From Monosporascus cannonballus (Eukaryota > Ascomycota > Sordariomycetes > Xylariales): a stretch of 64,000 bases of DNA. The stretch spans positions 1 through 64,000 of the forward strand of contig QJNS01000045.1 of assembly GCA_004154925.1 (NCBI GenBank), in the 5' to 3' direction. Position 1 is the first letter of the stretch. Each line of letters opens with the position of its first letter. The position numbers were made by a program, and so were the translations under genes. The notes below the pieces were generated by a model that did not search any database, was not told the origin of the DNA, and was given only the letters and a program-made list of their open reading frames with translations. Below are positions 23,710-33,803 of this stretch, piece by piece.

Positions 23710-26587
23710 TTACAACTTGTCGTAATACTGCGGGCAATCGTTAGCACGTGAAAGCAGCAATGGAGGAATACACAGCAACTTACGTTCTCGTAGCCTGGAA
23801 CCTCCACCTTGAGACCCTTGCGCTTGCGCATAGTCTGGACAACCTTTCCGACCATGGAGGTGGGGTCGAGCGGCGAACCACCAGGCAGAACCTGCCAGTG
23901 GTCGAAGACCAGTTGAGGGAAGGCCTGGCCAGAGGTGGCCTGTCTGAGATCTCCGTTGAAGCCGAAAGACTCCATAACGGGTAGGTAGGCCTTGATGGTA
24001 AACAGAGGAGTACCTGGTCGCTGCTCCTCGTTGAAGACGTGACCACGTCTCCGGGTCAAGACACCGTAGACACCACCCATCGTCGCCTCGTTGACCTGGA
24101 TCTCGACCAAGAAGACAGGCTCCTGGAGAGCAGGCTCAGCAAGCAGAGTAGCAGCATACAACACGCGTCTAGCAGTGGGAATGATCTGTCCACCACCACG
24201 GTGAATGGCATCAGCGTGCAGGGTGACATCAAGGATGTTGAACCGAACGGATCTCATCGGCTCCTCGGCGATGGGACCCTCACGGGAAGCCCACTGGAAA
24301 CCGGAAACGACAGAATCCTTGATTTCGTTCAGGTACTGCACAGCCTTAGTCTGGTCAACCAGTAAGTTGGCACCAGTGGTATCCGGGCCGAAGCACCAAA
24401 TCTTTCGGGCATCCGTGACGTCCCAGCCGAAGTCGTCAGCCAAGATACGGGCACGAGCCTTGAAATCATCACGGGGGCTGATCTTGCCGTCCTCGATGGC
24501 CTTGGCCAGCTCCTCTTCCATGGTCTCCGCAACCATGTACAGACGGTTATGCTTGTTGGGCGACTTGGAAAGGGCCGTCATGCTGGACTTGCCCGCAACG
24601 GTCTCACGGTACTGGACGACGGGGTCGGAGAAGATGAGAGGAACACCGGCATGGTCGTTCTCGAGATCGTTCAAGCAGATCTCAAGATGCAACTCACCAG
24701 CACCAGCAACGACGTGCTCGCCAGACTCTGAAGTCGAGGTCAAGACACAAGGGTCAGACTTGGACAGGCGCTTAAGGCCTTCAACAAGCTTGGGAAGATC
24801 CTGGGCGTTCTTGACCTGAACGGATCGCTGCACGACCGGAGACACGGAGAACTTCATGACCTTGAGGTTGTGGGCGGTCTCGATGGTGGTGAGCGTACCA
24901 GACTTGAGCAAGAACTGGTCGATACCGACCAGACCGACAATGTTACCAGCAGGCATGTCGTCGATGGGCTCAACCTTGCCACCCATCATCAGAACAGTAC
25001 GCTGGATAGCTTTGACGAACAGGTCATCCTTCTTGCCAGGGACGTAGTTGGGGCCCTGAATGCGGACCTTGAGACCGGAGCGGACGGTACCGGAGAAGAC
25101 ACGACCAAAAGCGTAGAAACGACCCTTATCGGAGGTCGGCACCATCTTGGAGACGTAGAGCATGAGGGGACCATTGGGGTCGCAGTCTCGGATACCGATG
25201 GCGGCCTCATCATCCATAGGGCCCTCGTACAAGGTTTCGACACGGTACTTCTGGGCGGTAGTAGGAGAGGGAAGATGGAGGATCATCATTTCCAGAAGAG
25301 AGTCGGCGGCGGGTAGGAAAGCCTTCATGACGGCCTTCAGCAGCTGCTTACCCTCCTTGTCGGCATCAGCAGGGGGAAGCTTGAGGTCGAGCTTGGTAAG
25401 AAGGGTGCTAATTTCCTCCTTCTTGAAGTTCATGACGGCAGAGAAAATCTTGAAGATGGGGTCCAGGATGAACTGGTTGAAAGCTCGTTCCAGCTCCTGG
25501 CCCTCATGGGTGCTCTTCGTGGTCCACTTCTTGGTCTTGGGGTTGAAGTAATTGTCACCCTATTCAAATAGTCAGCTTCTTCCTGCTCTCTCAATCATCA
25601 ACAAACCGGGGGTACTCACCCAGAGACGTTCCATCATCTTGTTTCGATCGACACCGAACTTCTTGGCATAGCGGTTGGCAAATTGGCGGATGGTGAAGGC
25701 CCAGCCGTGGAGACCAGAACCGAAGGCAACAGTTCCCTTATCAGGGTAGACCTGCAGATCACCCAAGGTCTTGTCAATGTAGGTTGAGATAACGACGTTG
25801 ACGGACTCAATGGTTCGGGAGAAGGACTGGTACAGGTCCTCCTTGGAAACCTGAAGCTCGAGCAGAGCACGGTCAACCTTGTTGATGACAACAACAGGCT
25901 TGATACGCTCAGTCAGAGCCTGTCGCAGGACAGTCTCGGTCTGGACACAGACACCCTCGACGGTGTCGACGACGACCAGAGCACCATCAGTAACTCGGAG
26001 AGCGGCAGTAACCTCGGAGGAGAAATCAACGTGACCCGGAGAGTCAATGAGGTTGATCAAGAAGTCCTTGCCCTCAGGCTTCGCGCCAACAACGTCCTTG
26101 AGATCTTCTTCGTTTTCTAAACTACCGTACAGGGAGATGGCAGTTGACTTGATGGTGATACCGCGCTCTTGTTCATCAGCTCGAGTATCGGTGGCTCGAG
26201 CATCACCAGCTTTTGCGGTAGAGATGATACCGGCTTTCGCCAGAAGGGAATCGGTCAGGGTGGACTTTCCATGGTCGACATGCGCAATAACCGACATGTT
26301 ACGCACATTTGACGGTCGTCGCATTAAATCATGCAATTCTGATACCGTGAAGCTTTTAATAGTTTTAGCATTTTAGCACTTGCGAGAATATGGGGTGGTG
26401 AGGCTGGAGAACATCGTGAGAATTGTCGTGGTGTCGAGGCGGGAGTAGGGAAGCCTTATCTCCGAGCGGGGTTCCATAGGTACCACCAAAGGGAGACAGG
26501 GAGTAAAACATATGGAAATGGTCCTCAGGAAGTGTAGAAACAGAATATGATGATCAATGAAGGCACGCGACCGACTTACTTGACCAT
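23710..26587 (-). CDS. EFT2: Translation elongation factor 2 (eEF2)
   Basis: Four minus-strand exons, 26587-26580, 26352-25620, 25559-23784 and 23727-23710, give 844 residues, the fungal eEF2 length. Exon 1 is only 8 nt (ATG GTC AA), so the family start MVNFT is split by a 227-nt intron. The last exon holds only YYDKL and the stop. Landmarks are the GTPase P-loop AHVDHGKST, the switch region [17 protein letters not shown] and NKVD, and domain IV with DAIHRGGGQ, whose histidine is the diphthamide target. The protein catalyses GTP-driven translocation of peptidyl-tRNA on the cytosolic ribosome. Introns 2 and 3 are 60 and 56 nt. Codon choice is C/G-ending and strongly biased, as expected for a highly expressed gene. 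A long first intron is common in fungal elongation factor genes and may support expression. Confidence 0.98.
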
Positions 26588-27567
26588 TTTGGCGGTATTG
26601 TCGCGAGAACTCTGCTATGTGATGATATTGTGTGAGATTATGGTGTTGGTGGCTCGGAAGCACGCGGGGCGAAAAGTGTGCCTTCCGTGAATAAGTCGAC
26701 ACCAGCGACCTATGGATTCTGTGGAATAGAGAGACTCAATCAAGCGGGGAAGCTCGACACGCGGGAGAGAAGAAATAAATAGATGTAGTCGCAAGCAACC
26801 ACACCAGGAAGAAGTGCTTTGAGGGAGAAAAAATTTTGGTCAAGCAGAGAACGAATGATGTGGGAGGGGCAAAGGAAGGCAGGCAGTCTTAGGTGCGGGG
26901 CAGAGTTTCCAGTGGGGCTTCTAGTGGGCATATTCGCTAGCCCCTCAGCTGGGTTCGGCCGCACCTACCTAAGTACACCGAATAATAAACAGTTATGCAT
27001 TGAATTAAGTGACCCGAATCTTATGCACCCGGAAATAGATCGGTTATTCTTATCTCTTTGCTTTACTTGGTAATAGTTTACATGCAGAGTGCTGTTTAAT
27101 AATAAAGGTGCTATACCTATTATGCAACACGACCTGAAAAGATGGACGATCCTTCTTGGCTCCCATGGCATACTCTAAGTTAGGGTTGTCATCACGGATA
27201 GACTCATCGGGCCCGGCACATTGCCTTTTATTTGCGAGGGCTAGTTAATCATTTGCCTCTGAATAGTCATAGTCTGCGTGACTTGAAGAGGGGTTGACTT
27301 ACACTACACTAATATACTGCAAGATTGACGAGCTGCCATAGCGGCAGAAAAGCCACTGAAGGCGCCTCCTATTAGCAGATGTGATGTAACTTAGCCTTTT
27401 GCTGTCTATGCTCACAATTGATCTGAGCGGACATGACGGGGCGTAAACTCCGGATCCCGTTTAGACTCACTCGAAAACCGTGTCTGACTCTTCGGCCTAC
27501 GCCGGTCGACTCACAAAGAATTCAGAATTAAGTTCAAGTATAGTAACGCGTATGCTATCTATCGATC
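26588..27567. other. Divergent promoter region of eEF2 and the Nudix gene
   Basis: About 980 bases separate the two starts. No coding region is supported. The eEF2-proximal part should hold its promoter and 5' leader. A short AT-rich patch lies at about 26980-27130. Confidence 0.5.
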
Positions 27568-28602
27568 ATGCCATCCCCAGAAAAAACCTATCTCGGCTTA
27601 GTGAAGGCCTGCGATAAGTACGTTCAGCTGTTACTAACGGTCGGGCGCCACCTGCTTACCGGATAGCCAGTTTCCCACATATCGACATCGCAAGGACTCC
27701 ATACGCCGAAGGATCTGATCCGGCTTTTTATCGGCTCTTGCTACCAGACGACCCGCGTCCTCATGGCTACCTCCATCCGTCAACGGTCCAGAAAATGCCA
27801 TGGACGTCTGATTTCGAAGTCAGTAAAGCCAGACGAGCGGCCACGGACCGTCAGGCTTCTGGACAGCTCCAACGGCAGAGACACATCCGCTGCGTGCAAC
27901 GATGCCTTTGCGAAAGTCATACAGGCAGCGCAGGACGGTAAAGTATTCCAGTCGCTGTCCCGACATCTCCGGGAAGACTACAGAATCCTCGGGGCAAAGT
28001 ACCCTCCCGTACAGCTGAAGAGGTCGGCAGCAGGTTTATTTGGCATCGCCTGCCGAGGGGCGCATATGACCGTGTACACGCGCACGGCCGAAGGCCTAGA
28101 AATCTGGGTTCCTCGGCGGAGCGCGCACCTGAAGACCTGGCCCGGTAAGCTGGACACCACCGTTGCCGGCGGCGTCAGGGCCGAGGAGTCGGCTCTGGAG
28201 TGCATCATACACGAGGCGGACGAAGAGGCCTCGCTGCCGGAGGACCTCGTCCGGAAAGCCATAAAGCCGTGCGGGGCCATCACCTACCTCTGCGAGAGCG
28301 GCGCCGGGTCCGGGGGCGAGCTCGGACTCATGGTGCCAGAGGTAGTGTACGTGTTTGACCTAGAGGTCGGAGAGGACGTAATTCCGAAGCCGCAAGACGA
28401 TGAAGTCGAGGCCTTCTATCTCTGGGATGTGCAGCGGGCGAAAGAGGCGCTGCTTCGTGAAGAGTTCAAGGCCAACTGCGCTTCGGTGATGGTCGACTTC
28501 TTCATCCGCCATGGCATCATCACTGATGACAGCGAGCCTGATTACCTAGAAATAGTCACGAGGTTGCACCGCGTCCTCCCGGTACCATTGACAGCGCAAT
28601 AG
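27568..28602 (+). CDS. Nudix hydrolase, DUF4743 / thiamine-pyrophosphokinase-like, with one-base frameshift
   Basis: Exon 1 is 27568-27617. A 53-nt intron (GTACGT donor, CTAAC branch, GCCAG acceptor) leads to exon 2, 27671-28602. Exon 1 plus the start of exon 2 give the DUF4743 N-terminus (ACDNFPHIDI, HGYLHPSTVQKMPWTSDFEV). The Nudix part continues one frame away (ERPRTVRLL, KTWPGKLDTTVAGGV, ECIIHEADEEASL) and ends in a family-like tail. The switch falls near 27825, in an AAA triplet. With one base fewer there, the gene codes for about 326 residues, the usual size. No plausible intron explains it. It is either a sequencing error or a real one-base insertion making a pseudogene. The relatives hydrolyse nucleoside-diphosphate-type substrates, possibly damaged thiamine diphosphates; the substrate is not known here. 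Confidence 0.8.
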
Positions 28603-28959
28603 AACGAGCACTCCGATGTAAGTTCTGATGTCTCGCGTCGTGCGTTCCTCCTTGTGGACCATCGCTGATGGGCATAACTGTCGTTCTTCAGTAAACTTCT
28701 ACGGCAATATGTCAATAAAGTCTATACTCGCTGTTTCCCTACAAAACTCACCCACATATTGTACACTAATGGATTCACATCAAAACATTTCCGTACATTA
28801 CGGTTACAAACCCCAGAGAGACGCGGTCCATAATGTTGGTTCTCCCAACTGTGAGTAGATCCTTGGCGATTTCACGGCTCTGCTGAACTCTGAATGCGAA
28901 ACTACTAAACAAGTGTTTACGAGGAACTCAGCCTCGTGCCACACCAAGACATGTCAACT

Positions 28960-29295
28960 TCATTGTGTCTCGGAAGGATGCGCTATGAGATACCATGCAT
29001 GCAGACACACGCCGACGTGTGCGCAAATATCTGCTGTGTGATAGCCCTGGCATGGAACCAGACAGGTATGTAGCCAAATCCATGATTCACGTCCTCGGCG
29101 GGGCGGCTGAGAGGCTCTGGCGGAACGCCGGATCGTGGGAGCCGCCGGGGTGTAGGCGGCTGGGGCGTTGTTCTCGACTAACTGCCTGGCGGCCTGGAGC
29201 TTCTCAAAGCAGCCCGCGAGAGCTTCTTTGACGTCGTCGGCGGCGGGAACCAGGGCCGTGTCGACGATGGACTTTATGTGCTCCTCGAGTTCCAT
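28960..29295 (-). CDS. Small hypothetical protein (doubtful)
   Basis: A 111-codon minus frame begins with a convincing helical stretch (MELEEHIKSIVDTALVPAADD), then VKEALAGCFEKLQAARQLVENN and an Ala/Pro/Arg-rich segment. After about residue 68 the composition changes. A GTGAAT donor there and a CCAG about 45 bases on could mark an intron, so the true end may differ. I recognise no domain. The N-terminal part looks coding; the remainder is uncertain. Confidence 0.3.
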   Translation of the reverse strand: MELEEHIKSIVDTALVPAADDVKEALAGCFEKLQAARQLVENNAPAAYTPAAPTIRRSARASQPPRRGRESWIWLHTCLVPCQGYHTADICAHVGVCLHAWYLIAHPSETQ

Positions 29296-29581
29296 GAATT
29301 GATTCCTCTAGGACCGAACTGCTCCGGTACACCGCTGTTGATAGCCGCGATGGTGGTCTAGGCCGTCAAGAAGAGAGAGTCTGTGACCCGTTGGATCTGG
29401 TGTGATAATGTAATACGGCTGTGGCTGTGCGACGCTGGCGCTTCTCATGGATTCACGATGGTAACAATGAATGTATAATATATAATAGAATCACCTGGAA
29501 CTTACGATCAATATTCGGCTTTACTAGATAGAGCGCCAAGAACTGTCAAGATACAACCGAGACCGATCTGAGGAACTTGAA

Positions 29582-30338
29582 GGATTCATCTGCATGTGAT
29601 TAACGAGTGGCAGAGGTACGAGAACTTGGTTTTCTCGATGAGTATATCTTGGTATAGGTCACCCCGGAATCCCTTCGCCGGATAGTTCTTCTCCTCCACA
29701 CCATCTTCGTCGTAAGGAGCATTGTCGCCGTCATGGGCATCAGTGTATGAGTAGGTGAACCGGAGCCAAACCTCCTGATCGGAGCCCCGGAGAAAATGGG
29801 GGTTTGAGAAGAGTCAAGAGGAAGGAAGATACGATGACATCTCTTGGAACGTCTAGATGCTTTGGTCACGCTACAGTTATTACTAAACAGCAATATATCA
29901 ACAACGAGCGTGGGATATTGGCGATGAATTGACTTTGCTATATCCGACCGAGCGGGTCTCCAGTGGTGAGAGGTAATTATTTCTCTTTTGAGACATCTCA
30001 AAGTAGTCGTCCGATTTGCCTATAGCGACTTGCCTTCCTGTGGCTGTTTGTTTCCTCGAAGTCAACGGCAAGTCCAACGTTCCACCCGGGTCGAGAGCGT
30101 AGACGTAGACAGTCACACCACGAAGAGTGAGACTGCGCTGGAAGCCATGGTGCTTACGCAGTCTTCTTCTTGATTCAAGCCGAGCAGCTAGGATGGGGTA
30201 ACGGCTTGGTTCAGTCAGTTTCAATTTCACAGGTATAGCCCAGCCTCTAACTCCCACCCTAACATCAACTTCCAACGCCGTCGCTACGGATGGCGGGCCA
30301 GGGACCAGCCTGCTTGTTTTGCCATCTCGTGATCCCAA
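29582..30338 (-). CDS. Possible spliced hypothetical gene (doubtful)
   Basis: Two coding-like pieces lie in the same orientation. The upstream frame (30338-29898) includes GVTVYVYALDPGGTLDLPLT. Farther on, a frame without its own ATG runs from about 29793 to a stop near 29582. It contains VWLRFTYSYTDAHDGDNAPY and an acidic, Tyr-rich tail, and is preceded by a good acceptor (branch-like TTGACTC, then ATCAG) at about 29794. How the pieces join is unresolved, and no family is recognised. It may be a lineage-specific gene, a decayed gene or chance frames. Confidence 0.25.
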
Positions 30339-31160
30339 TCGAGCAATCGGCTAATGATAATGCACCATGACTTCGCTCTGGCAAAGCCGTTTGTCCGGAT
30401 TAAGAGGCTACACGTTCCTTTCGTGCCTCGCAAAGTGGAATCAAGTCCAAACCCTGACCAGAATGATACTAGGCCTAAGACTCATATATTCCGGTTGCTA
30501 TGCAGGTGTTCAATGCCTCAAGTATCTATCTCATGACTTCTTTGTATTAGGGCAACATCAGCCTTATACCTACATATAGATAGGTTAGGAGTTCTATTTC
30601 TTACCTAGCTGTCTCTTACCAATGATAACAATTATCTAGAGTGAGCATCGCATACTGGCTTGATTGTGCCATTGCTCCTGCTTTCTATCCTCTGATCCGC
30701 TCTTGAAGGCGTAATCCTTGCATGTGGTTTTTACTGATTATCCAAGCATCGTCCATCCCAGGCAACCAGGGAATACCCCTTCGGGCTGATATATAATTCA
30801 ACCGAAATTCCTTTATGGTGAAATAGGAATAATCAGAGTCTTTTGCTATCCATGACTCAAAATATCAGCATGATCATCGGCCAATATTTATTATTCTACC
30901 CCGAATTTCAGCTAAGCTACTGGACAAGATGGTTCAACTATTTTGGCCAGAGCCTCCCAGGGTAGGTACCTCAGTACTTAGCCCTAGCAACTCTGACCGC
31001 TCGGCAGAATCAGTAGAAACTCTATCCCCACTATTGTGCCTTGAGCTTCCCAAAAAAACTTTGGAGCTTGCTTCGCATCTCTGAACACCAGATCACGAAA
31101 TGAGCCATCGACGAGGGAAGTCTTCCTTCGCCATTCTGAACAGAAACTTTTTGAAAGCGT
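30339..31160. other. Upstream flank of TRM1
   Basis: About 820 bases, partly AT-rich, with only short overlapping frames. No coding region is supported. It should contain the TRM1 promoter. Confidence 0.45.
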
Positions 31161-33314
31161 ATGATTTTCGCACCATATGCGATCCATCGGTTTGGACTAA
31201 GGCATGTAATTCGACTTTCAATTCAGAAGCGGCTTCCGGAAGCTCTCCGCAACATGTCCCAAATCCAAAGTGCCAGCTCAGCCATGGGCAACGTGAAAGT
31301 AGTGACGACAAAAGATGGTGAGGAGTTCGCTGAGGTCCAGGAGGGTCTTGCCAAGATTCTTATCCCGCCTCCCGCAAAGGAAACCACTCAGAAAGGTGCA
31401 AAGGCTGTCGAGGAACAGCAAAAAGTCTTTTACAATCCCATTCAACAATTCAATCGCGACCTGACGGTCCTTGCAATCAAGGCATATGGAGAAGGCGTGG
31501 TGGCACAAAGGCAAGCGACCATGGCGAAGAGGACGAAGAGGAAGCGCGACAAGTCGGATACGGACAATGGCAGGTCGAAGAAGCAGCATACTTCGTCTAG
31601 TAACCTGGAGGGGGATGCCATACCAGGCGCCAGCATTGAAGCTGTAAACGGAGAGGATACGGATATGGACGGTCTTAAAACGGCTCAATTATCTACAACC
31701 GAGAACGATACAGCAAAACCAAACGATGTTGATGCTGGGCCGACCGCGGCTCCCGCCCAGGACCACCAAGCACCGGGAAACCGAGACACGCGGGAAGAAA
31801 TTAAGCCTACTGAAGCTGGCCACGAGAGGAAATTGAGCCCACCTAGATTTACAATCCTTGATGCTCTTTCTGCCACCGGGCTTCGTGCGTTGCGATACGC
31901 GCAAGAGCTACCGTTTGTCACCTCGGTCACCGCTAACGACCTTACGCCTTCAGCTGTAGAGGCTATCAAGCGAAATGCTGAATACAACGGGGTGGAATCT
32001 AAAGTTGTCGCCATTCAGGGTGATGCTCGTGCGCATATGTATTCACGACTAACCGAAGAAGTGTTCCGCGAGCATGAAAATCCAAGGCAGCCCAGGAAAG
32101 GCGGCCCGCAAGCAAGCAATAAGTACGACGTGATTGACCTTGATCCCTACGGAACCGCAGCGACCTTCTTTGATGCGGCTCTCAACGCTGTGCGAGACGA
32201 TGGCGGACTCTTGTGCGTTACCTGTACAGATTCGGGCGTTTGGGCATCGCATGGGTACTCGGAGAAGGCATATGCGCTCTATGGCGGGATACCTGTTAAG
32301 GGTTTCCACTCTCATGAGGCTGGACTTCGCTTGATAATCCACGGGCTAGCCAGCACAGCTGCACGACAAGGTTTGGCTATTGAGCCCCTTCTCAGTTTGT
32401 CGATCGACTACTACGTACGAGTCTTCGTCAAAGTTAGGAAATCCCCCGCAAGCGTCAAGTTCTTGGCGGGCAAGACGATGATTGTGTACAGCTGTGATCA
32501 AGGCTGCGGGGCCTACGAGACTCAACTCCTGCTGCGCAACAAGAAAGTATCGAATAAGTCAGGCAAGGGTGTGATGTATAAACACGGTCTAGCGATGGCA
32601 CCCACGGTCGATCAGAACTGCAAACATTGCGGCTCCAAGATGCACCTATCTGGCCCCATGTATGCTGGACGACTGCACTCAACCGATTTTATCAAGAAGA
32701 TATTGGATGATCTGCCCAATGTCTCGAAAGACGTCTATGGTACAATGCCAAGAATAGAAGGGATGCTGCAGACCGCACTTGAAGAATTTCTGCCGCCCCC
32801 GGCAGATCAGCTCGGCAGCATCAAGGATGACGACCTTGCGGCGCTAGAACCGTATCCGTTCTTTTTCCACCCGACGGTCCTCGCAGGCGCGATGCACTGT
32901 GTCTGCCCTGATGAAGAGAGCTTCCGAAGCGCGCTGCGCGGTCTCGGCTACCAGGTCACTCGAAGTCACTGCAAACCGGGCAGCATCAAGACCGACGCAC
33001 CTTGGTCCGTCATTTGGCATGTTATGAGGGAATGGGTCCGTCAGAAGCAGCCCGTAAAAGTGGAAAACATATCCAAAAACAGTCCGGCGTATACTCTATT
33101 GAGGTTAGGCGAAAAGTCGGATGCTGAACAGAACAGCAACAGTGAGCAAAACAGTGACAATAACAAGCAAGCCATCAAACACGATGACGAGGTAGATAAA
33201 CTGGAAGTCGTCTTCAACAAGAGCCTCGGCCGAGATAATTCGAAGAGGGGTCTGGTTAGATATCAAACCAACCCTAGAGAGAACTGGGGACCCCTGAGTA
33301 AGGCGAGCGGATAA
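31161..33314 (+). CDS. TRM1: tRNA (guanine-26-N2)-dimethyltransferase Trm1
   Basis: One intronless frame of 717 codons. Trm1 uses S-adenosylmethionine to form N2,N2-dimethylguanosine at position 26 of many tRNAs. Visible features are the N-terminal substrate part with YNPIQQFNRDLTVLAIKAYG, a low-complexity charged insert (about residues 120-220), the SAM motif DALSATGLRALRYAQE near residue 233, the catalytic DLDPYG near 327, and paired cysteines CDQGCGAYE and NCKHCGSKM (about 444 and 485), likely binding zinc. The first 31 residues are basic and hydroxylated with no acidic residue before position 27, like a mitochondrial presequence. A second ATG at 31254 (MSQIQ) starts the compact form. Yeast Trm1 likewise serves both nucleus and mitochondria from alternative starts, so dual targeting is likely. 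The last 60 residues are Asn/Ser/Asp-rich. Confidence 0.95.
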   Translation: MIFAPYAIHRFGLRHVIRLSIQKRLPEALRNMSQIQSASSAMGNVKVVTTKDGEEFAEVQEGLAKILIPPPAKETTQKGAKAVEEQQKVFYNPIQQFNRDLTVLAIKAYGEGVVAQRQATMAKRTKRKRDKSDTDNGRSKKQHTSSSNLEGDAIPGASIEAVNGEDTDMDGLKTAQLSTTENDTAKPNDVDAGPTAAPAQDHQAPGNRDTREEIKPTEAGHERKLSPPRFTILDALSATGLRALRYAQELPFVTSVTANDLTPSAVEAIKRNAEYNGVESKVVAIQGDARAHMYSRLTEEVFREHENPRQPRKGGPQASNKYDVIDLDPYGTAATFFDAALNAVRDDGGLLCVTCTDSGVWASHGYSEKAYALYGGIPVKGFHSHEAGLRLIIHGLASTAARQGLAIEPLLSLSIDYYVRVFVKVRKSPASVKFLAGKTMIVYSCDQGCGAYETQLLLRNKKVSNKSGKGVMYKHGLAMAPTVDQNCKHCGSKMHLSGPMYAGRLHSTDFIKKILDDLPNVSKDVYGTMPRIEGMLQTALEEFLPPPADQLGSIKDDDLAALEPYPFFFHPTVLAGAMHCVCPDEESFRSALRGLGYQVTRSHCKPGSIKTDAPWSVIWHVMREWVRQKQPVKVENISKNSPAYTLLRLGEKSDAEQNSNSEQNSDNNKQAIKHDDEVDKLEVVFNKSLGRDNSKRGLVRYQTNPRENWGPLSKASG

Positions 33315-33803
33315 CAGGCACTTATACTCAATTGGCGTTTATACACAAAAGGGACGCAGTGCCTTCTGCCAATATGAGTAACAAACTTAGAACGGTTGCA
33401 ATGGATACCCTTTGGCTTTTCAGCATCTAAAACAGGTCGATTACGCAAATAGAAACAAATTCACTTGGTATTGCGCTTTGCATCGATGCGATGCCGCAAT
33501 CGAAGAGCCCCACAATGTTCAAGTTGCCTAATGTAGGAATGCAGTGGGTTCGACTGCATGTAAAGTGCGTACTACAGGTCTCGAAGAGTCGACCGGCAAC
33601 ATCCGAGTCGGGCTCAAGACACCCGTTATACGCCATTGCAGTCATCTCAACATTCAAGGAAATCTGCGACACCAAGTTCCCCGCCCTTGTTGATATCATC
33701 GCGGGTTGCAGGGGGAATAAGTAGCAGTTTAACTAGGTTGGCGGCGACAGGCCGGAAGTTTGAGTGCTCGCATACAGGCTTGGGCGCGGGAGAATCCAGC
33801 TAC
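33315..33803. other. Spacer between TRM1 and the DAGK-domain gene
   Basis: About 490 bases. The downstream frame remains open back to an ATG at 33636, but that part reads as Ser-rich noise. The region should hold the TRM1 terminator and the next promoter. Confidence 0.45.

Noticed and set aside
24205..24819. 204-codon plus-strand frame
   Set aside because: It is antisense to eEF2; the strong codon bias of eEF2 leaves long antisense frames.
27786..27819. A 34-nt intron as explanation of the Nudix frame change
   Set aside because: Too short for these introns, and it would remove the conserved VQKMPWTSDFEV segment.
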